A stretch of 7,178 bases of DNA from Lactobacillus delbrueckii (GTDB lineage: Bacteria; Bacillota; Bacilli; Lactobacillales; Lactobacillaceae), in NCBI GenBank assembly GCA_004556255.1, contig SFHY01000064.1:1-7178 (forward strand), given 5' to 3'. This document shows positions 1 through 6,516 of this stretch, in pieces; position 1 is the stretch's first letter; each line of letters begins with the position of its first letter. The position numbers and the translations under genes were made by a program. The notes under the pieces were generated by a model. That model was not told the origin of the DNA. It did not search any database and saw only the letters and a program-made list of their open reading frames with translations.

Positions 1-1319
1 GGAAAAACGTCATCGTTATCCACCTGGAAAGCTTCCAGCAGTTTTTGATCGGCTACAAGTGGAAGGGCAAGGAAGTCACGCCTAACTTGAACAAGATCTA
101 CCATTCCAAGCACACCCTGGCTTTTGACAACTTCTTCAACCAGGTGGGGCAGGGGAAGACCTCTGACGCGGAATTGATGCTGGAAAACTCTCTCTTCGGG
201 GTTCAGTCCGGTTCAGCCATGTCGACTTATGGGACCAGCAACACTTTTGAATCCATGCCGGCCATTTTGAAGCAAAAGGGCGGCTACACTTCCGCCGTCA
301 TGCACGGGGGGACGGGGTCTTTTTGGAACCGGAACAATGCCTACAAGTCTTTTGGCTATGATTATTTTGCTTCCTTGAACTACTACCAGTACCAAAACAG
401 CTGGTACTTGGGCTACGGTTTAAAGGACAAGATCTTCTTCAAGCAGTCAGCCAAGTATATCTCTGAACTGCCCCAGCCTTTTTACCTGAAGATGATCACG
501 GTTACCAACCACTATCCATATACCCTGGACAAGCAGAACCAGTCGATCAAGAAGACCACGACCGGGGACAACACGGTTGACGGCTACGTCCAGACGGCCC
601 ACTACCTGGACCAGGCGATCGGCGAATTCATGGCCTGGCTGAAGAAGACCGGCCTGGACAAAAAGACCCTCTTGGTCTTCTACGGGGACCACTACGGGAT
701 TTCCAACAACCACAACGCGGCCATGGCCCAGTTGACCGGGAAGAAAAATTACGGCGAATTCGACGACCAGCAGCAGCAAAGAGTGCCGCTCATGTTCTAT
801 TCAAGCAACTTAAAAGGCGGCATCAAGCATACCTACGGCGGGGAAATCGACGTGATGCCGACCCTGCTCAACCTGCTGGGGATCAAGAGCAAGGACTTGA
901 TTTTGTTTGGACATGACCTTTTAAGCAAAAAGAATCCGCAAGTCGTAGCCCAGCGGAACGGGAACTTTATTACCCCGACCTACACCAAGGTGGGGAGCAG
1001 CTACTATTACACCAAGACGGGCAAGAAGGTCACGAATGCCAAAGAAAAGAAGGCCTGCCGCTTGATCGCCAACCAGGTTTTGACCCAGCTGACCCTGTCT
1101 GATCGGGTCGTGGCCGGGAACCTGCTCCGCTTCTACCACCCGTCCTGGTTCACCCCAGTCAAGACCAGCGACTATGACTACAACAAGACTGACTCTTTAA
1201 AGAAGCTGGCAGAAGCCGGTAAGAGCAAGACCAGCTTAAAGAGCCAGCTGGGCAAGAAGGACGCAAGCAGTATTTATAAAACTGACGCGCCCGAACTGAA
1301 AAAAACTAAGACAAAGTAA
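1..1319 (+). CDS. ltaS: Lipoteichoic acid synthase (LtaS), C-terminal catalytic part; 5' end outside window
   Basis: This is the extracellular sulfatase-fold domain that transfers glycerol phosphate from phosphatidylglycerol to build the lipoteichoic acid backbone on the outer face of the membrane. The frame is open from base 3. The TTG at 45 is internal, because the metal-site motif HLESFQ (Glu codon 27-29) lies upstream of it. Other family motifs follow in order: GQGKTSDAE with the catalytic Thr at 159-161, GSFWNR with Arg at 330-332, VTNHYPY with His at 510-512, and FYGDHYG with Asp-His at 687-692. These match the Mn-binding, nucleophile and substrate residues known from Staphylococcus aureus LtaS. 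The N-terminal membrane helices must lie to the left. The last 40 or so residues are a Lys/Ser-rich tail ending KTKTK. No terminator follows, so read-through into secG is possible. Family assignment is very secure; choice among LtaS paralogues is less so. Confidence 0.93.
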   Translation, partial: KNVIVIHLESFQQFLIGYKWKGKEVTPNLNKIYHSKHTLAFDNFFNQVGQGKTSDAELMLENSLFGVQSGSAMSTYGTSNTFESMPAILKQKGGYTSAVMHGGTGSFWNRNNAYKSFGYDYFASLNYYQYQNSWYLGYGLKDKIFFKQSAKYISELPQPFYLKMITVTNHYPYTLDKQNQSIKKTTTGDNTVDGYVQTAHYLDQAIGEFMAWLKKTGLDKKTLLVFYGDHYGISNNHNAAMAQLTGKKNYGEFDDQQQQRVPLMFYSSNLKGGIKHTYGGEIDVMPTLLNLLGIKSKDLILFGHDLLSKKNPQVVAQRNGNFITPTYTKVGSSYYYTKTGKKVTNAKEKKACRLIANQVLTQLTLSDRVVAGNLLRFYHPSWFTPVKTSDYDYNKTDSLKKLAEAGKSKTSLKSQLGKKDASSIYKTDAPELKKTKTK

Positions 1320-1337
1320 GTCTATCTATGATAGAAT
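1308..1337 (+). promoter_or_regulatory. Weak candidate promoter for secG
   Basis: A possible -10 box TAGAAT lies at 1332-1337, with the overlapping TATGAT at 1327-1332. The best -35 candidate is AAGACA at 1308-1313, 18 bases upstream of TAGAAT. The -35 match is poor and lies in the last codons of ltaS. A second TAGAAT at 1351-1356 is too close to the secG ribosome binding site to be useful. This is a pattern match only; secG may instead be read from ltaS transcription. Confidence 0.3.
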
Positions 1338-1373
1338 AGTAAAGTAATTGTAGAATAAATTGGAGGCAGTGCA

Positions 1374-1607
1374 TTGTACAACTTTATTATGACGCTGTTG
1401 ATCATTGTTTCAGTGCTGATCATTATTGCGACAATGATGCAACCACAGAAGCAGCAAGATGCCTTGAACGCTTTGTCAGGCGGTGCCGTCTTTAGCGGCC
1501 AGACCAAGAAGCGGGGCTTTGAAGCCTTTATGGAAAAAGTGACGTCAGTTCTACTGGTATTGTTCTTTGCTTTTTCGATTATTTTGGCAATCCTGTCTTC
1601 TAAATAA
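1374..1607 (+). CDS. secG: Preprotein translocase subunit SecG
   Basis: SecG is the small accessory subunit of the SecYEG channel and helps SecA-driven protein export across the cytoplasmic membrane. The 77-residue product has the family layout of two hydrophobic helices (about residues 4-22 and 55-75) joined by a polar loop. The loop carries the typical run QQDALNALSGGAVFSG, followed by KKRGFE. The length is normal for Firmicutes. The start is TTG, chosen because TGGAGG (1361-1366) sits 7 bases upstream. The next in-frame ATG at 1389 is 22 bases from that site and would cut into the first helix. The gene lies 54 bases after ltaS and is followed at once by a terminator. secG next to rnr and smpB is a common arrangement in Gram-positive genomes. 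Confidence 0.93.
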   Translation: MYNFIMTLLIIVSVLIIIATMMQPQKQQDALNALSGGAVFSGQTKKRGFEAFMEKVTSVLLVLFFAFSIILAILSSK

Positions 1608-1612
1608 TCATT

Positions 1613-1649
1613 AACCTCCCGATCACTTGCTTGATGGGAGGTTTTTTTT
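1613..1649 (+). terminator. Intrinsic terminator after secG
   Basis: AACCTCCC (1613-1620) pairs perfectly with GGGAGGTT (1636-1643). The hairpin can continue inward with ATCA/TGAT (1622-1625 with 1632-1635) past a one-base bulge, leaving a 6-base loop. A run of eight T (1642-1649) follows. It ends the secG transcript, but it also lies only 25 bases before the rnr start, so it may act as an attenuator for the downstream genes. Confidence 0.87.
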
Positions 1650-1674
1650 AACGAAAATACAGATGGAGAAAATA

Positions 1675-4044
1675 ATGGCGCAAAACGAGACTGTATTGGC
1701 GGGCGTGCTGGAGATCTTCCGGCACAACCCGCAAAAGCAATTCAGCGTTGACCAGATCGAGCGGCAGGCCCGCCGGGACCGCTTGGGCAACTTTACCGAC
1801 CTGGTCAAGGCCCTGGCCTGCCTGGAGCAGGAAAAGCAGATCATCACTGACGGCAACGGCCGCTACCAGCTGGCCCAGGAAAATACCGAAGTCGAAGGGG
1901 TCTTCCGGGCCAACGACAAGGGCTTTGGCTTTGTCCGCTTAGACGATGAAGAAGCCGATGACGTGTTCATCAACTCTGACGCTACCAAGCTGGCTTTGGA
2001 CGGGGACCGGGTTAAGGTCAAGATCACGGCCGGCGGCAACCCTTGGAATGGGAAGGGGCCGGAAGGGCAGGTTGAAGAAATCCTGGAACGCGGGGCCAGC
2101 AGCATTGTCGGCGAATACACCCCTTTGGAAGACCTGCAGGTCAAGATCAGCCACTTTGCCGGCTACGTGATTTCGACCAACAAGAAGTTCAAGAAGTACC
2201 GGGTCTATGTGTCTGAAAACGGCTTGATCCCGCAAATGGGGGACATGGTCAAGGTATCTCTGAAGACCTACCCGACCGAAGACTTGCCAGACCAGATGAC
2301 CGGGGCAGTTGTCGAAATTATCGGTAACAAGAACGACCCGGGCGTGGACATCATGTCCATCGTAGCGGAACACGACATCCGGACTGAATGGCCAGAAGAC
2401 GCCTTAGAGCAGGCCAATGCCATCCCGGACCACGTAACTGAAGAAGAAAAGCATGAACCAGGCCGGCGGGACATCACCGACCAGCCAGCCGTCACGATCG
2501 ACGGGGATGACTCCAAGGACTTTGACGACGCGGTTGTTTTGTGGAAGCTGGACAACGGCAACTACCACTTGGGCGTCCACATCGCGGACGTGGCCCACTA
2601 TGTCAAGGAAGGAACTCCTTTGGACCGGGAAGCTTTTGCCCGGGGCAACAGTACCTACTTGGTCGACCGGGTTATTCCGATGCTGCCGTTCAGACTGTCC
2701 AACGGGATCTGTTCCTTGAACGAAGGCGTTGACCGTTTGGTTCTGTCCTGCGACATGGAAATCACCCCGGAAGGTGAGCGGGTATCTTACGACATCTACC
2801 CGGCCTTGATGCGGTCCCACGGCCGCTTGACCTACAACAAGGTCAACCAGGCCTTGCGCGCTGACGTGCCGGACAGCGACTTGGAAGACAAGTATGTCAA
2901 GGTGCGGCCAATGCTCAAGGACATGGCAGCTCTGCATGAAGCCCTGTACAAGCAGCGCCACGCCCGGGGGGCCATCGACTTTGAAGAACCGGAAGCCAAG
3001 ATCATCGTGGATGAGAAAGGCAAGCCGGTGGACATCGTCCTGCACAGCCGGGGGACGGCCGAAAAGATGATCGAATCCTTCATGCTTTTGGCCAATGAAA
3101 CGGTAGCAGAAGCCTACTACAGAAAAAAGGTGCCTTTCCTTTACCGGGTGCACGAAACGCCGGAAGCTGATCGGATCACCAGATTTTTTGAATTCTGCAG
3201 TGCCTTCGGCTTGAACGTCAAGGCAGATCCAAACGACATCAAGCCGCTGGACTTGCAGAAGGTGGTGACCAAGACTTTGGGCACGCCAGAAGAAGCGGTT
3301 GTCCAGATGATGATGCTGCGGAGTTTGAAGCAGGCCCACTACTCAGAAGATCCCCTGGGCCACTTCGGGATCGCGGCCAAGTACTACACCCACTTTACTT
3401 CCCCGATCCGCCGGTATTCAGACACCATGGTCCACCGGATGATCCACGCCTACCTGGAAGAAGGGATGGGGGATGAGGTCAAGGAGCACTTTAAGGAAGA
3501 ACTGCCGGAAGTAGCTGACCAGACTTCAACGCAAGAGCGGCGGTCAATCGACACGGAACGGGCAACCAACGACCTGAAGATGACCGAATACATGGCTGAC
3601 CAGGTTGGCAACAAGTTTGACGCGGTTGTTTCATCAGTAACCAGCTTTGGGATGTTCGTGCAGTTGGAGAATACGGTGGAAGGTTTGATCCACATCTCCA
3701 ACTTGAAGGACGACTACTACTCATACGATGAAAAGACCATGACTTTGACCGGCCGGGCAACTCACAAGAAGTATAAGGTAGGGATGCCGATCAAGGTTGT
3801 CTTGACCAATGCTAATGTTGAGCAGCACCAGCTGGACTTTGAAGTTTACGATCCAGATGCCAAAAAGCGGCCCCACAATGACCGCGGGATGGGCAGAAGA
3901 AACGGGGACCGGAACTTCAAGGGCCGGCGCAATTACGGCAGCCGCGACAAGAGCGGTGACCGGCGCCACAAGCCAAGCCGCAACAACCGCGGCCAGCGGC
4001 TGGGGCAAAGTGAAAGAGGCAGCCGCCGGCGGCCAAACCGTTAA
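1675..4044 (+). CDS. rnr: Ribonuclease R (3'-5' exoribonuclease, RNB family)
   Basis: RNase R degrades structured RNA from the 3' end, including rRNA fragments and non-stop mRNA from stalled ribosomes. The 789-residue product has the full domain order: an N-terminal winged-helix-like region (1-60), two cold-shock domains (about 71-135 and 145-225), the RNB core (about 255-590), an S1 domain (about 645-725) and a basic tail (726-789). In the core, TIDGDDSKDFDD supplies the four metal-binding aspartates D276, D282, D284 and D285. The RNase II family signature HFGIAAKYYTHFTSPIRRY starts at residue 563. The tail is rich in Arg, Gly and Asn and is probably disordered. The ATG at 1675 is preferred because GGAG (1665-1668) lies 6 bases before it. 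The ATG at 1663 has no such site, and a frame open further upstream runs into the terminator. smpB follows after 22 bases. Confidence 0.97.
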   Translation: MAQNETVLAGVLEIFRHNPQKQFSVDQIERQARRDRLGNFTDLVKALACLEQEKQIITDGNGRYQLAQENTEVEGVFRANDKGFGFVRLDDEEADDVFINSDATKLALDGDRVKVKITAGGNPWNGKGPEGQVEEILERGASSIVGEYTPLEDLQVKISHFAGYVISTNKKFKKYRVYVSENGLIPQMGDMVKVSLKTYPTEDLPDQMTGAVVEIIGNKNDPGVDIMSIVAEHDIRTEWPEDALEQANAIPDHVTEEEKHEPGRRDITDQPAVTIDGDDSKDFDDAVVLWKLDNGNYHLGVHIADVAHYVKEGTPLDREAFARGNSTYLVDRVIPMLPFRLSNGICSLNEGVDRLVLSCDMEITPEGERVSYDIYPALMRSHGRLTYNKVNQALRADVPDSDLEDKYVKVRPMLKDMAALHEALYKQRHARGAIDFEEPEAKIIVDEKGKPVDIVLHSRGTAEKMIESFMLLANETVAEAYYRKKVPFLYRVHETPEADRITRFFEFCSAFGLNVKADPNDIKPLDLQKVVTKTLGTPEEAVVQMMMLRSLKQAHYSEDPLGHFGIAAKYYTHFTSPIRRYSDTMVHRMIHAYLEEGMGDEVKEHFKEELPEVADQTSTQERRSIDTERATNDLKMTEYMADQVGNKFDAVVSSVTSFGMFVQLENTVEGLIHISNLKDDYYSYDEKTMTLTGRATHKKYKVGMPIKVVLTNANVEQHQLDFEVYDPDAKKRPHNDRGMGRRNGDRNFKGRRNYGSRDKSGDRRHKPSRNNRGQRLGQSERGSRRRPNR

Positions 4045-4066
4045 TATGTAAGCGGGAGGATTTTTT

Positions 4067-4528
4067 ATGAAACAAAAAGCCAAGGATGAAAATGTCCTCG
4101 CGCAGAACCGGCAAGCCCGGCATGATTATTTCATCAAGGATACCTATGAAGCTGGGATTGCTTTGACGGGGACGGAGATCAAGTCAGTCAGAGCCCGGCA
4201 CGTGACCTTGCGTGACGGCTACGTGCAGATCATCAACGGGTCGGCCTTCCTGGAAAATGTTCATATCGATGAATATAAGGAAGGCAACCGCTACAACCAT
4301 GACCCGCTGAGAAGCCGCAGACTGCTTTTGCACAAGAAGGAAATCGCCAAACTGGCCGATGTGAAGGCCCAAAAGGGGATGACCATCGTGCCGCTCAAGG
4401 TCTACTTGAAGCACGGCTTTGCCAAGGTTTTGATTGGCGTAGCGCAGGGTAAGAAGGAATACGACAAGCGCGAAACGATCAAGAAGCGCGACCAGGACCG
4501 GGAACTGCGCAGAAAATACAGAATTTAG
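4067..4528 (+). CDS. smpB: SsrA-binding protein SmpB
   Basis: SmpB binds tmRNA and places it in the A site of ribosomes stalled on broken mRNA, allowing trans-translation and tagging of the nascent chain. The 153-residue protein has normal family length. It shows the conserved N-terminal block HDYFIKDTYEAGIALTGTEIKSVR, the central DGYVQIINGSAFLENVHI strand region, and the basic C-terminal tail KKRDQDRELRRKYRI. That tail becomes helical and mimics mRNA in the decoding centre. GGGAGGA (4054-4060) lies 6 bases before the ATG. The 22-base gap from rnr, with no terminator or promoter visible, indicates a shared transcript. This fits the known recruitment of RNase R to SmpB-tmRNA complexes. The tmRNA gene itself is not in the window. 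Confidence 0.98.
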   Translation: MKQKAKDENVLAQNRQARHDYFIKDTYEAGIALTGTEIKSVRARHVTLRDGYVQIINGSAFLENVHIDEYKEGNRYNHDPLRSRRLLLHKKEIAKLADVKAQKGMTIVPLKVYLKHGFAKVLIGVAQGKKEYDKRETIKKRDQDRELRRKYRI

Positions 4529-4530
4529 GG

Positions 4531-4554
4531 AATCCGCCGGAAGGCGGATTTTTT
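4531..4554 (+). terminator. Intrinsic terminator after smpB
   Basis: AATCCGCC (4531-4538) and GGCGGATT (4543-4550) form a perfect 8-bp stem with a GGAA tetraloop, followed by a T run to 4554. It begins 2 bases after the smpB stop and should end the rnr-smpB transcript. Confidence 0.93.
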
Positions 4555-4600
4555 GTATTTGCGTATACTTATCTGCATATTACGCTTTCCAAAAATGCCC

Positions 4601-4628
4601 TTGCAAAGGCCGGCATTGGTTGTAGAAT
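4601..4628 (+). promoter_or_regulatory. Sigma-A-type promoter of the small membrane protein gene
   Basis: TTGCAA (4601-4606) and TAGAAT (4623-4628) are separated by 16 bases and match the -35 and -10 consensus at 4 and 5 of 6 positions. Transcription would start near 4635, giving a leader of about 40 bases. The position between the smpB terminator and the small gene supports the call. Confidence 0.6.
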
Positions 4629-4675
4629 AAGTGTAAGCAAAAAATTCATTCAGAGTAATAGAAAGAGGATAGACA

Positions 4676-4843
4676 ATGGGTTTTTGGATTATGCTTTTGT
4701 CCGGACTGATCGGCCTGGGCTTGGTAATTTTTGGTGTTGAAAAGGAGCTGCCAAAGGAGCAGAAAATTGCTTTTTGGTTGATCGGCGCTGCTCTGCTGGT
4801 CTTCGCTGTTGCCTTGGCTCTGCCAAATGGCCTGCAGCTTTAG
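4676..4843 (+). CDS. Small two-helix membrane protein, function unknown
   Basis: This open frame encodes 55 residues. ATG is at 4676 with AGAGGA (4664-4669) 6 bases before it, and TAG is at 4841-4843. The product begins MGFWIMLLSG and has two hydrophobic segments (about residues 4-20 and 31-50) joined by a short charged turn, VEKELPKEQK. It should form a membrane hairpin, probably with the charged turn in the cytoplasm. Codon use, with GC-rich third positions in many codons, resembles neighbouring genes. The frame has its own promoter (4601-4628) and terminator (4867-4894), so it is likely a single-gene transcript. I do not recognise the family and assign no function. The complete expression cassette makes it more likely real than a chance frame, but its shortness leaves doubt. 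Confidence 0.72.
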   Translation: MGFWIMLLSGLIGLGLVIFGVEKELPKEQKIAFWLIGAALLVFAVALALPNGLQL

Positions 4844-4866
4844 TTAATTAAATTAAGTCAAGCGCG

Positions 4867-4894
4867 AGGTACTGGCTAGGCCAGTGCCTTTTTT
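4867..4894 (+). terminator. Intrinsic terminator after the small membrane protein gene
   Basis: AGGTACTGGC (4867-4876) pairs with GCCAGTGCCT (4880-4889), with one T-G wobble and a TAG loop, and runs into a T tract ending at 4894. It separates the small gene from the sugar locus. Confidence 0.9.
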
Positions 4895-4919
4895 CTTTGC
4901 AAAAATTAGTCCAGACCGC

Positions 4920-4979
4920 TTTCCGAAATATTTTTCGCCCTTGCGAAATACCTTTCACAATCTGAAATATGGTCCTTTG
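4920..4979 (+). repeat. Short repeat array upstream of the sugar promoter, probable operator sites
   Basis: Three blocks share the core GAAATA, at 4925, 4945 and 4964, giving a period of 20 then 19 bases. The first two also share TTTC 8 bases downstream of the start of their core. They therefore form dyads CGAAA-N4-TTTCG (4924-4937) and CGAAA-N4-TTTCA (4944-4957). The arm length and spacing are those of cre/LacI-family operators, but the central CG is missing. The third block (4961-4979) keeps only the left half. TTTCCGAAA at 4920-4928 is a further small palindrome. A regulator binding one face of the DNA is an inference. Confidence 0.5.
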
Positions 4980-4983
4980 TTTT

Positions 4984-4998
4984 TGTAAACGCTTTACA
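4984..4998 (+). promoter_or_regulatory. cre-like / LacI-family operator overlapping the -35 box
   Basis: TGTAAACGCTTTACA has perfect 6-base arms (TGTAAA/TTTACA) around CGC. It resembles the catabolite control site bound by CcpA, but it is one base longer than the usual 14-base TG...CA core. It could therefore be a site for a local LacI-family sugar regulator instead. It fully covers the -35 hexamer at 4993-4998, so binding should repress transcription. Control by glucose or by an alpha-glucoside regulator is expected for genes of this type; no regulator gene is in the window. Confidence 0.65.
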
Positions 4999-5020
4999 TA
5001 TCTGGAAGCGGTGCCATAAT
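4993..5020 (+). promoter_or_regulatory. Promoter of the alpha-glucoside locus
   Basis: TTTACA (4993-4998) and CATAAT (5015-5020) match the -35 and -10 consensus at 5 of 6 positions each, with a 16-base spacer. Transcription would start near 5027 and leave an 80-base leader before the ATG at 5108. No other good promoter is seen between the terminator at 4894 and the gene. Confidence 0.65.
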
Positions 5021-5049
5021 AAGAGTGTAAGCAAGCTTATGGGAGGTCG

Positions 5050-5067
5050 GGGCGCCTGAAAGGCCCC
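5050..5067 (+). other. Leader hairpin upstream of the phospho-alpha-glucosidase gene
   Basis: GGG (5050-5052) and GCCT (5054-5057) pair with AGGC (5061-5064) and CCC (5065-5067) around a GAA loop, with one bulged C. A competing pairing of ATGGG (5039-5043) with CCCAT (5065-5069) is possible. There is no T run after it, so it is not an intrinsic terminator. It may simply protect the 5' end of the mRNA; no known riboswitch or antiterminator target was recognised. Confidence 0.4.
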
Positions 5068-5107
5068 ATGTGATGAAACAATGTCTTTTGTAAGGAGCAA
5101 TTGATTT

Positions 5108-6442
5108 ATGTCAGACAAGAAATTTTCAGTAGTTATTGCCGGCGGTGGCAGTACCTTCACCCCTGGCTTTGTCATCAGTCTCTGTGCCAACCAAGACAAG
5201 CTTCCCCTGCGGAAACTGAAGCTGTACGACATTGATGCTGACCGGCAAAAGAAGATCGGTGACGCCTGCGCCATCATCGTCAAGGAAAAGGCACCGCAAG
5301 TCGAATTTGAATATACGACTGACCCGGAAGAAGCCTTCACTGACGTTGACTTCGTCTTGGGCTCAATCAGAGTTGGCAAGTACGAAATGCGCAGCCAGGA
5401 TGAAAAGATTCCTTTGAAGTACGGGGTCAACGGCCAGGAAACTACCGGCCCCGGAGGCATGGCCTACGGTTTGCGGTCAATCCCAGCCATCATTGAAATC
5501 ATCGACTTCATGGAAAAGTACTCGCCAAACGCTTGGATGGTCAACTACTCCAACACGATCGCGATTGTTTCTGAAGCCTGCCGGCGCTTCCGCCCGAATG
5601 CCAAGGTTGTCAACATCTGCGACATGCCAATCGATGATATGGGCAGAATGGCGGCCATTGCCGGGCTCAAGAGCTTCAAGGACCTCGACTTTACCTACTA
5701 CGGCCTGAACCACTTCGGCTGGTGGAAGAGCGTTACCAACAAGAAGACCGGGGAAGACTTGATGCCGCTTTTGAAAGACTACGTCAAGAAGAACGGCTAC
5801 TACGTGGGCGGAGACTTCGACAAGGAAACCGAAGCCAGCTGGGTGGCAACTTTCAAGAAGGTTGCTGACTGCTACGCCTTGGACCCGACGACTCTGCCAA
5901 ACAACTACATGCAGTACTACTACTTCCCGCAATACGAAGTGGAAAACGCTAACCCGCACTACACCAGAACCGATGAAATCCTGGAATACCGGCAAAAGAT
6001 TGTCTTCGGTGAATGTGCCCGGATTGTCAAGGAAGGCACGGCCAAGGGCAACCTTTGGGAAAGCGAAGTGCACTCCAACTACATCATTGACATCTGCCAC
6101 GCGATCGCCTTCAACACCCACGAGAAGTACCTGGCCAACATTCCAAACAACGGGGCCATCAGCAACTTCCCAGACGACGCTATCGTTGAAGTGCCTTGCC
6201 TCTTCGGTTCAGACGGCGTACAGCCGCTCTGCGTGGGTGAAGCCGGCCGCTTCCAACTGGGTCTGATGATGGAACAAGTTACCTGCGAAAAGCTGGTTGT
6301 TGATGCTTATGAGCAAAAGTCCTACATCAAGATGCTGCAGGCCTTCGCTCTGAACAAGACTGTTCCTGACGCAACTGTAGCTAAGAAGATCTTGGACGAC
6401 ATGATGGTCGTCAACAAGCCTTACTGGCCAGACCTCAAATAG
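5108..6442 (+). CDS. glvA: 6-phospho-alpha-glucosidase, glycoside hydrolase family 4
   Basis: The enzyme splits phosphorylated alpha-glucosides such as maltose 6'-phosphate, delivered by a PTS, into glucose 6-phosphate and glucose. It uses the family's NAD+ and Mn2+ redox-elimination mechanism in the cytoplasm. The 444 residues are full length. The dinucleotide site GGGSTFTP is at residues 12-19, followed by the acidic KLYDID strand end near 41. CDMP begins at C171; this motif marks the alpha-specific branch, with C171 a metal ligand and D172 the catalytic acid. NHFGWW gives H202 as second metal ligand. Y267 aligns with the catalytic base Tyr265 of Bacillus subtilis GlvA, and E111 and N149 are also kept. 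Two positions differ from the GlvA-type motifs as I recall them: GQETT instead of GQETC, and SNT150 instead of SNP. AAGGAG (5092-5097) sits 10 bases before the ATG. The exact sugar (maltose, isomaltose, sucrose isomers) cannot be told. Confidence 0.93.
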   Translation: MSDKKFSVVIAGGGSTFTPGFVISLCANQDKLPLRKLKLYDIDADRQKKIGDACAIIVKEKAPQVEFEYTTDPEEAFTDVDFVLGSIRVGKYEMRSQDEKIPLKYGVNGQETTGPGGMAYGLRSIPAIIEIIDFMEKYSPNAWMVNYSNTIAIVSEACRRFRPNAKVVNICDMPIDDMGRMAAIAGLKSFKDLDFTYYGLNHFGWWKSVTNKKTGEDLMPLLKDYVKKNGYYVGGDFDKETEASWVATFKKVADCYALDPTTLPNNYMQYYYFPQYEVENANPHYTRTDEILEYRQKIVFGECARIVKEGTAKGNLWESEVHSNYIIDICHAIAFNTHEKYLANIPNNGAISNFPDDAIVEVPCLFGSDGVQPLCVGEAGRFQLGLMMEQVTCEKLVVDAYEQKSYIKMLQAFALNKTVPDATVAKKILDDMMVVNKPYWPDLK

Positions 6443-6489
6443 GCTGAATGAAATAAAGAAGAATTGATAGAAAATAGAACTCACTCGAG

Positions 6490-6516
6490 AAGCTTTTTTA
6501 AAGGGAGGAAAAGCTT
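6490..6516 (+). promoter_or_regulatory. Hairpin with the permease ribosome binding site in its loop
   Basis: AAGCTTTT (6490-6497) and AAAAGCTT (6509-6516) form a perfect 8-bp inverted repeat that ends at the base before the ATG at 6517. The 11-base loop contains the Shine-Dalgarno GGGAGG (6503-6508), 8 bases before that ATG. The stem is AT-rich and weak. It could expose the binding site or tune permease translation relative to the hydrolase; that role is inference. Confidence 0.5.

Noticed and set aside
45..47. TTG as the start of the first gene
   Set aside because: The conserved metal-binding LES motif is encoded upstream at 24-32, so the frame continues beyond the left edge.
1322..1334. 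Small dyad CTATC/GATAG after ltaS as a terminator
   Set aside because: The stem is only 5 bp, AT-rich, and has no T run after it.
1627..1674. Upstream starts for rnr (TTG at 1627, ATG at 1663)
   Set aside because: The TTG lies in the terminator hairpin and the ATG at 1663 has no ribosome binding site. GGAG is correctly spaced for the ATG at 1675.
2404..3339. Long open frame (311 codons) on the minus strand inside rnr
   Set aside because: It lies fully within the well-supported rnr gene. The translation has no recognisable motif, and such frames are common opposite GC-rich third-position coding DNA.
4561..4585. GCGTA/TACGC inverted repeat after the smpB terminator
   Set aside because: The arms are only 5 bp around 15 unpaired bases, with no link to a promoter or gene, so chance is likely.
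5039..5059. Six-codon upstream frame in the sugar leader
   Set aside because: There is no ribosome binding site before its ATG, and the sequence is better explained by the leader hairpin.
4844..5107. tmRNA, tRNA, CRISPR or insertion sequence in the intergenic regions
   Set aside because: No cloverleaf, CCA end, Ala-tRNA-like domain, spaced direct repeats of CRISPR length, or transposase fragment was seen in any gap of the window.
5477..6121. Open frame of 214 codons on the minus strand inside the GH4 gene
   Set aside because: It is antisense to conserved GH4 motifs, and the product is Val/Asp-rich with no family features.
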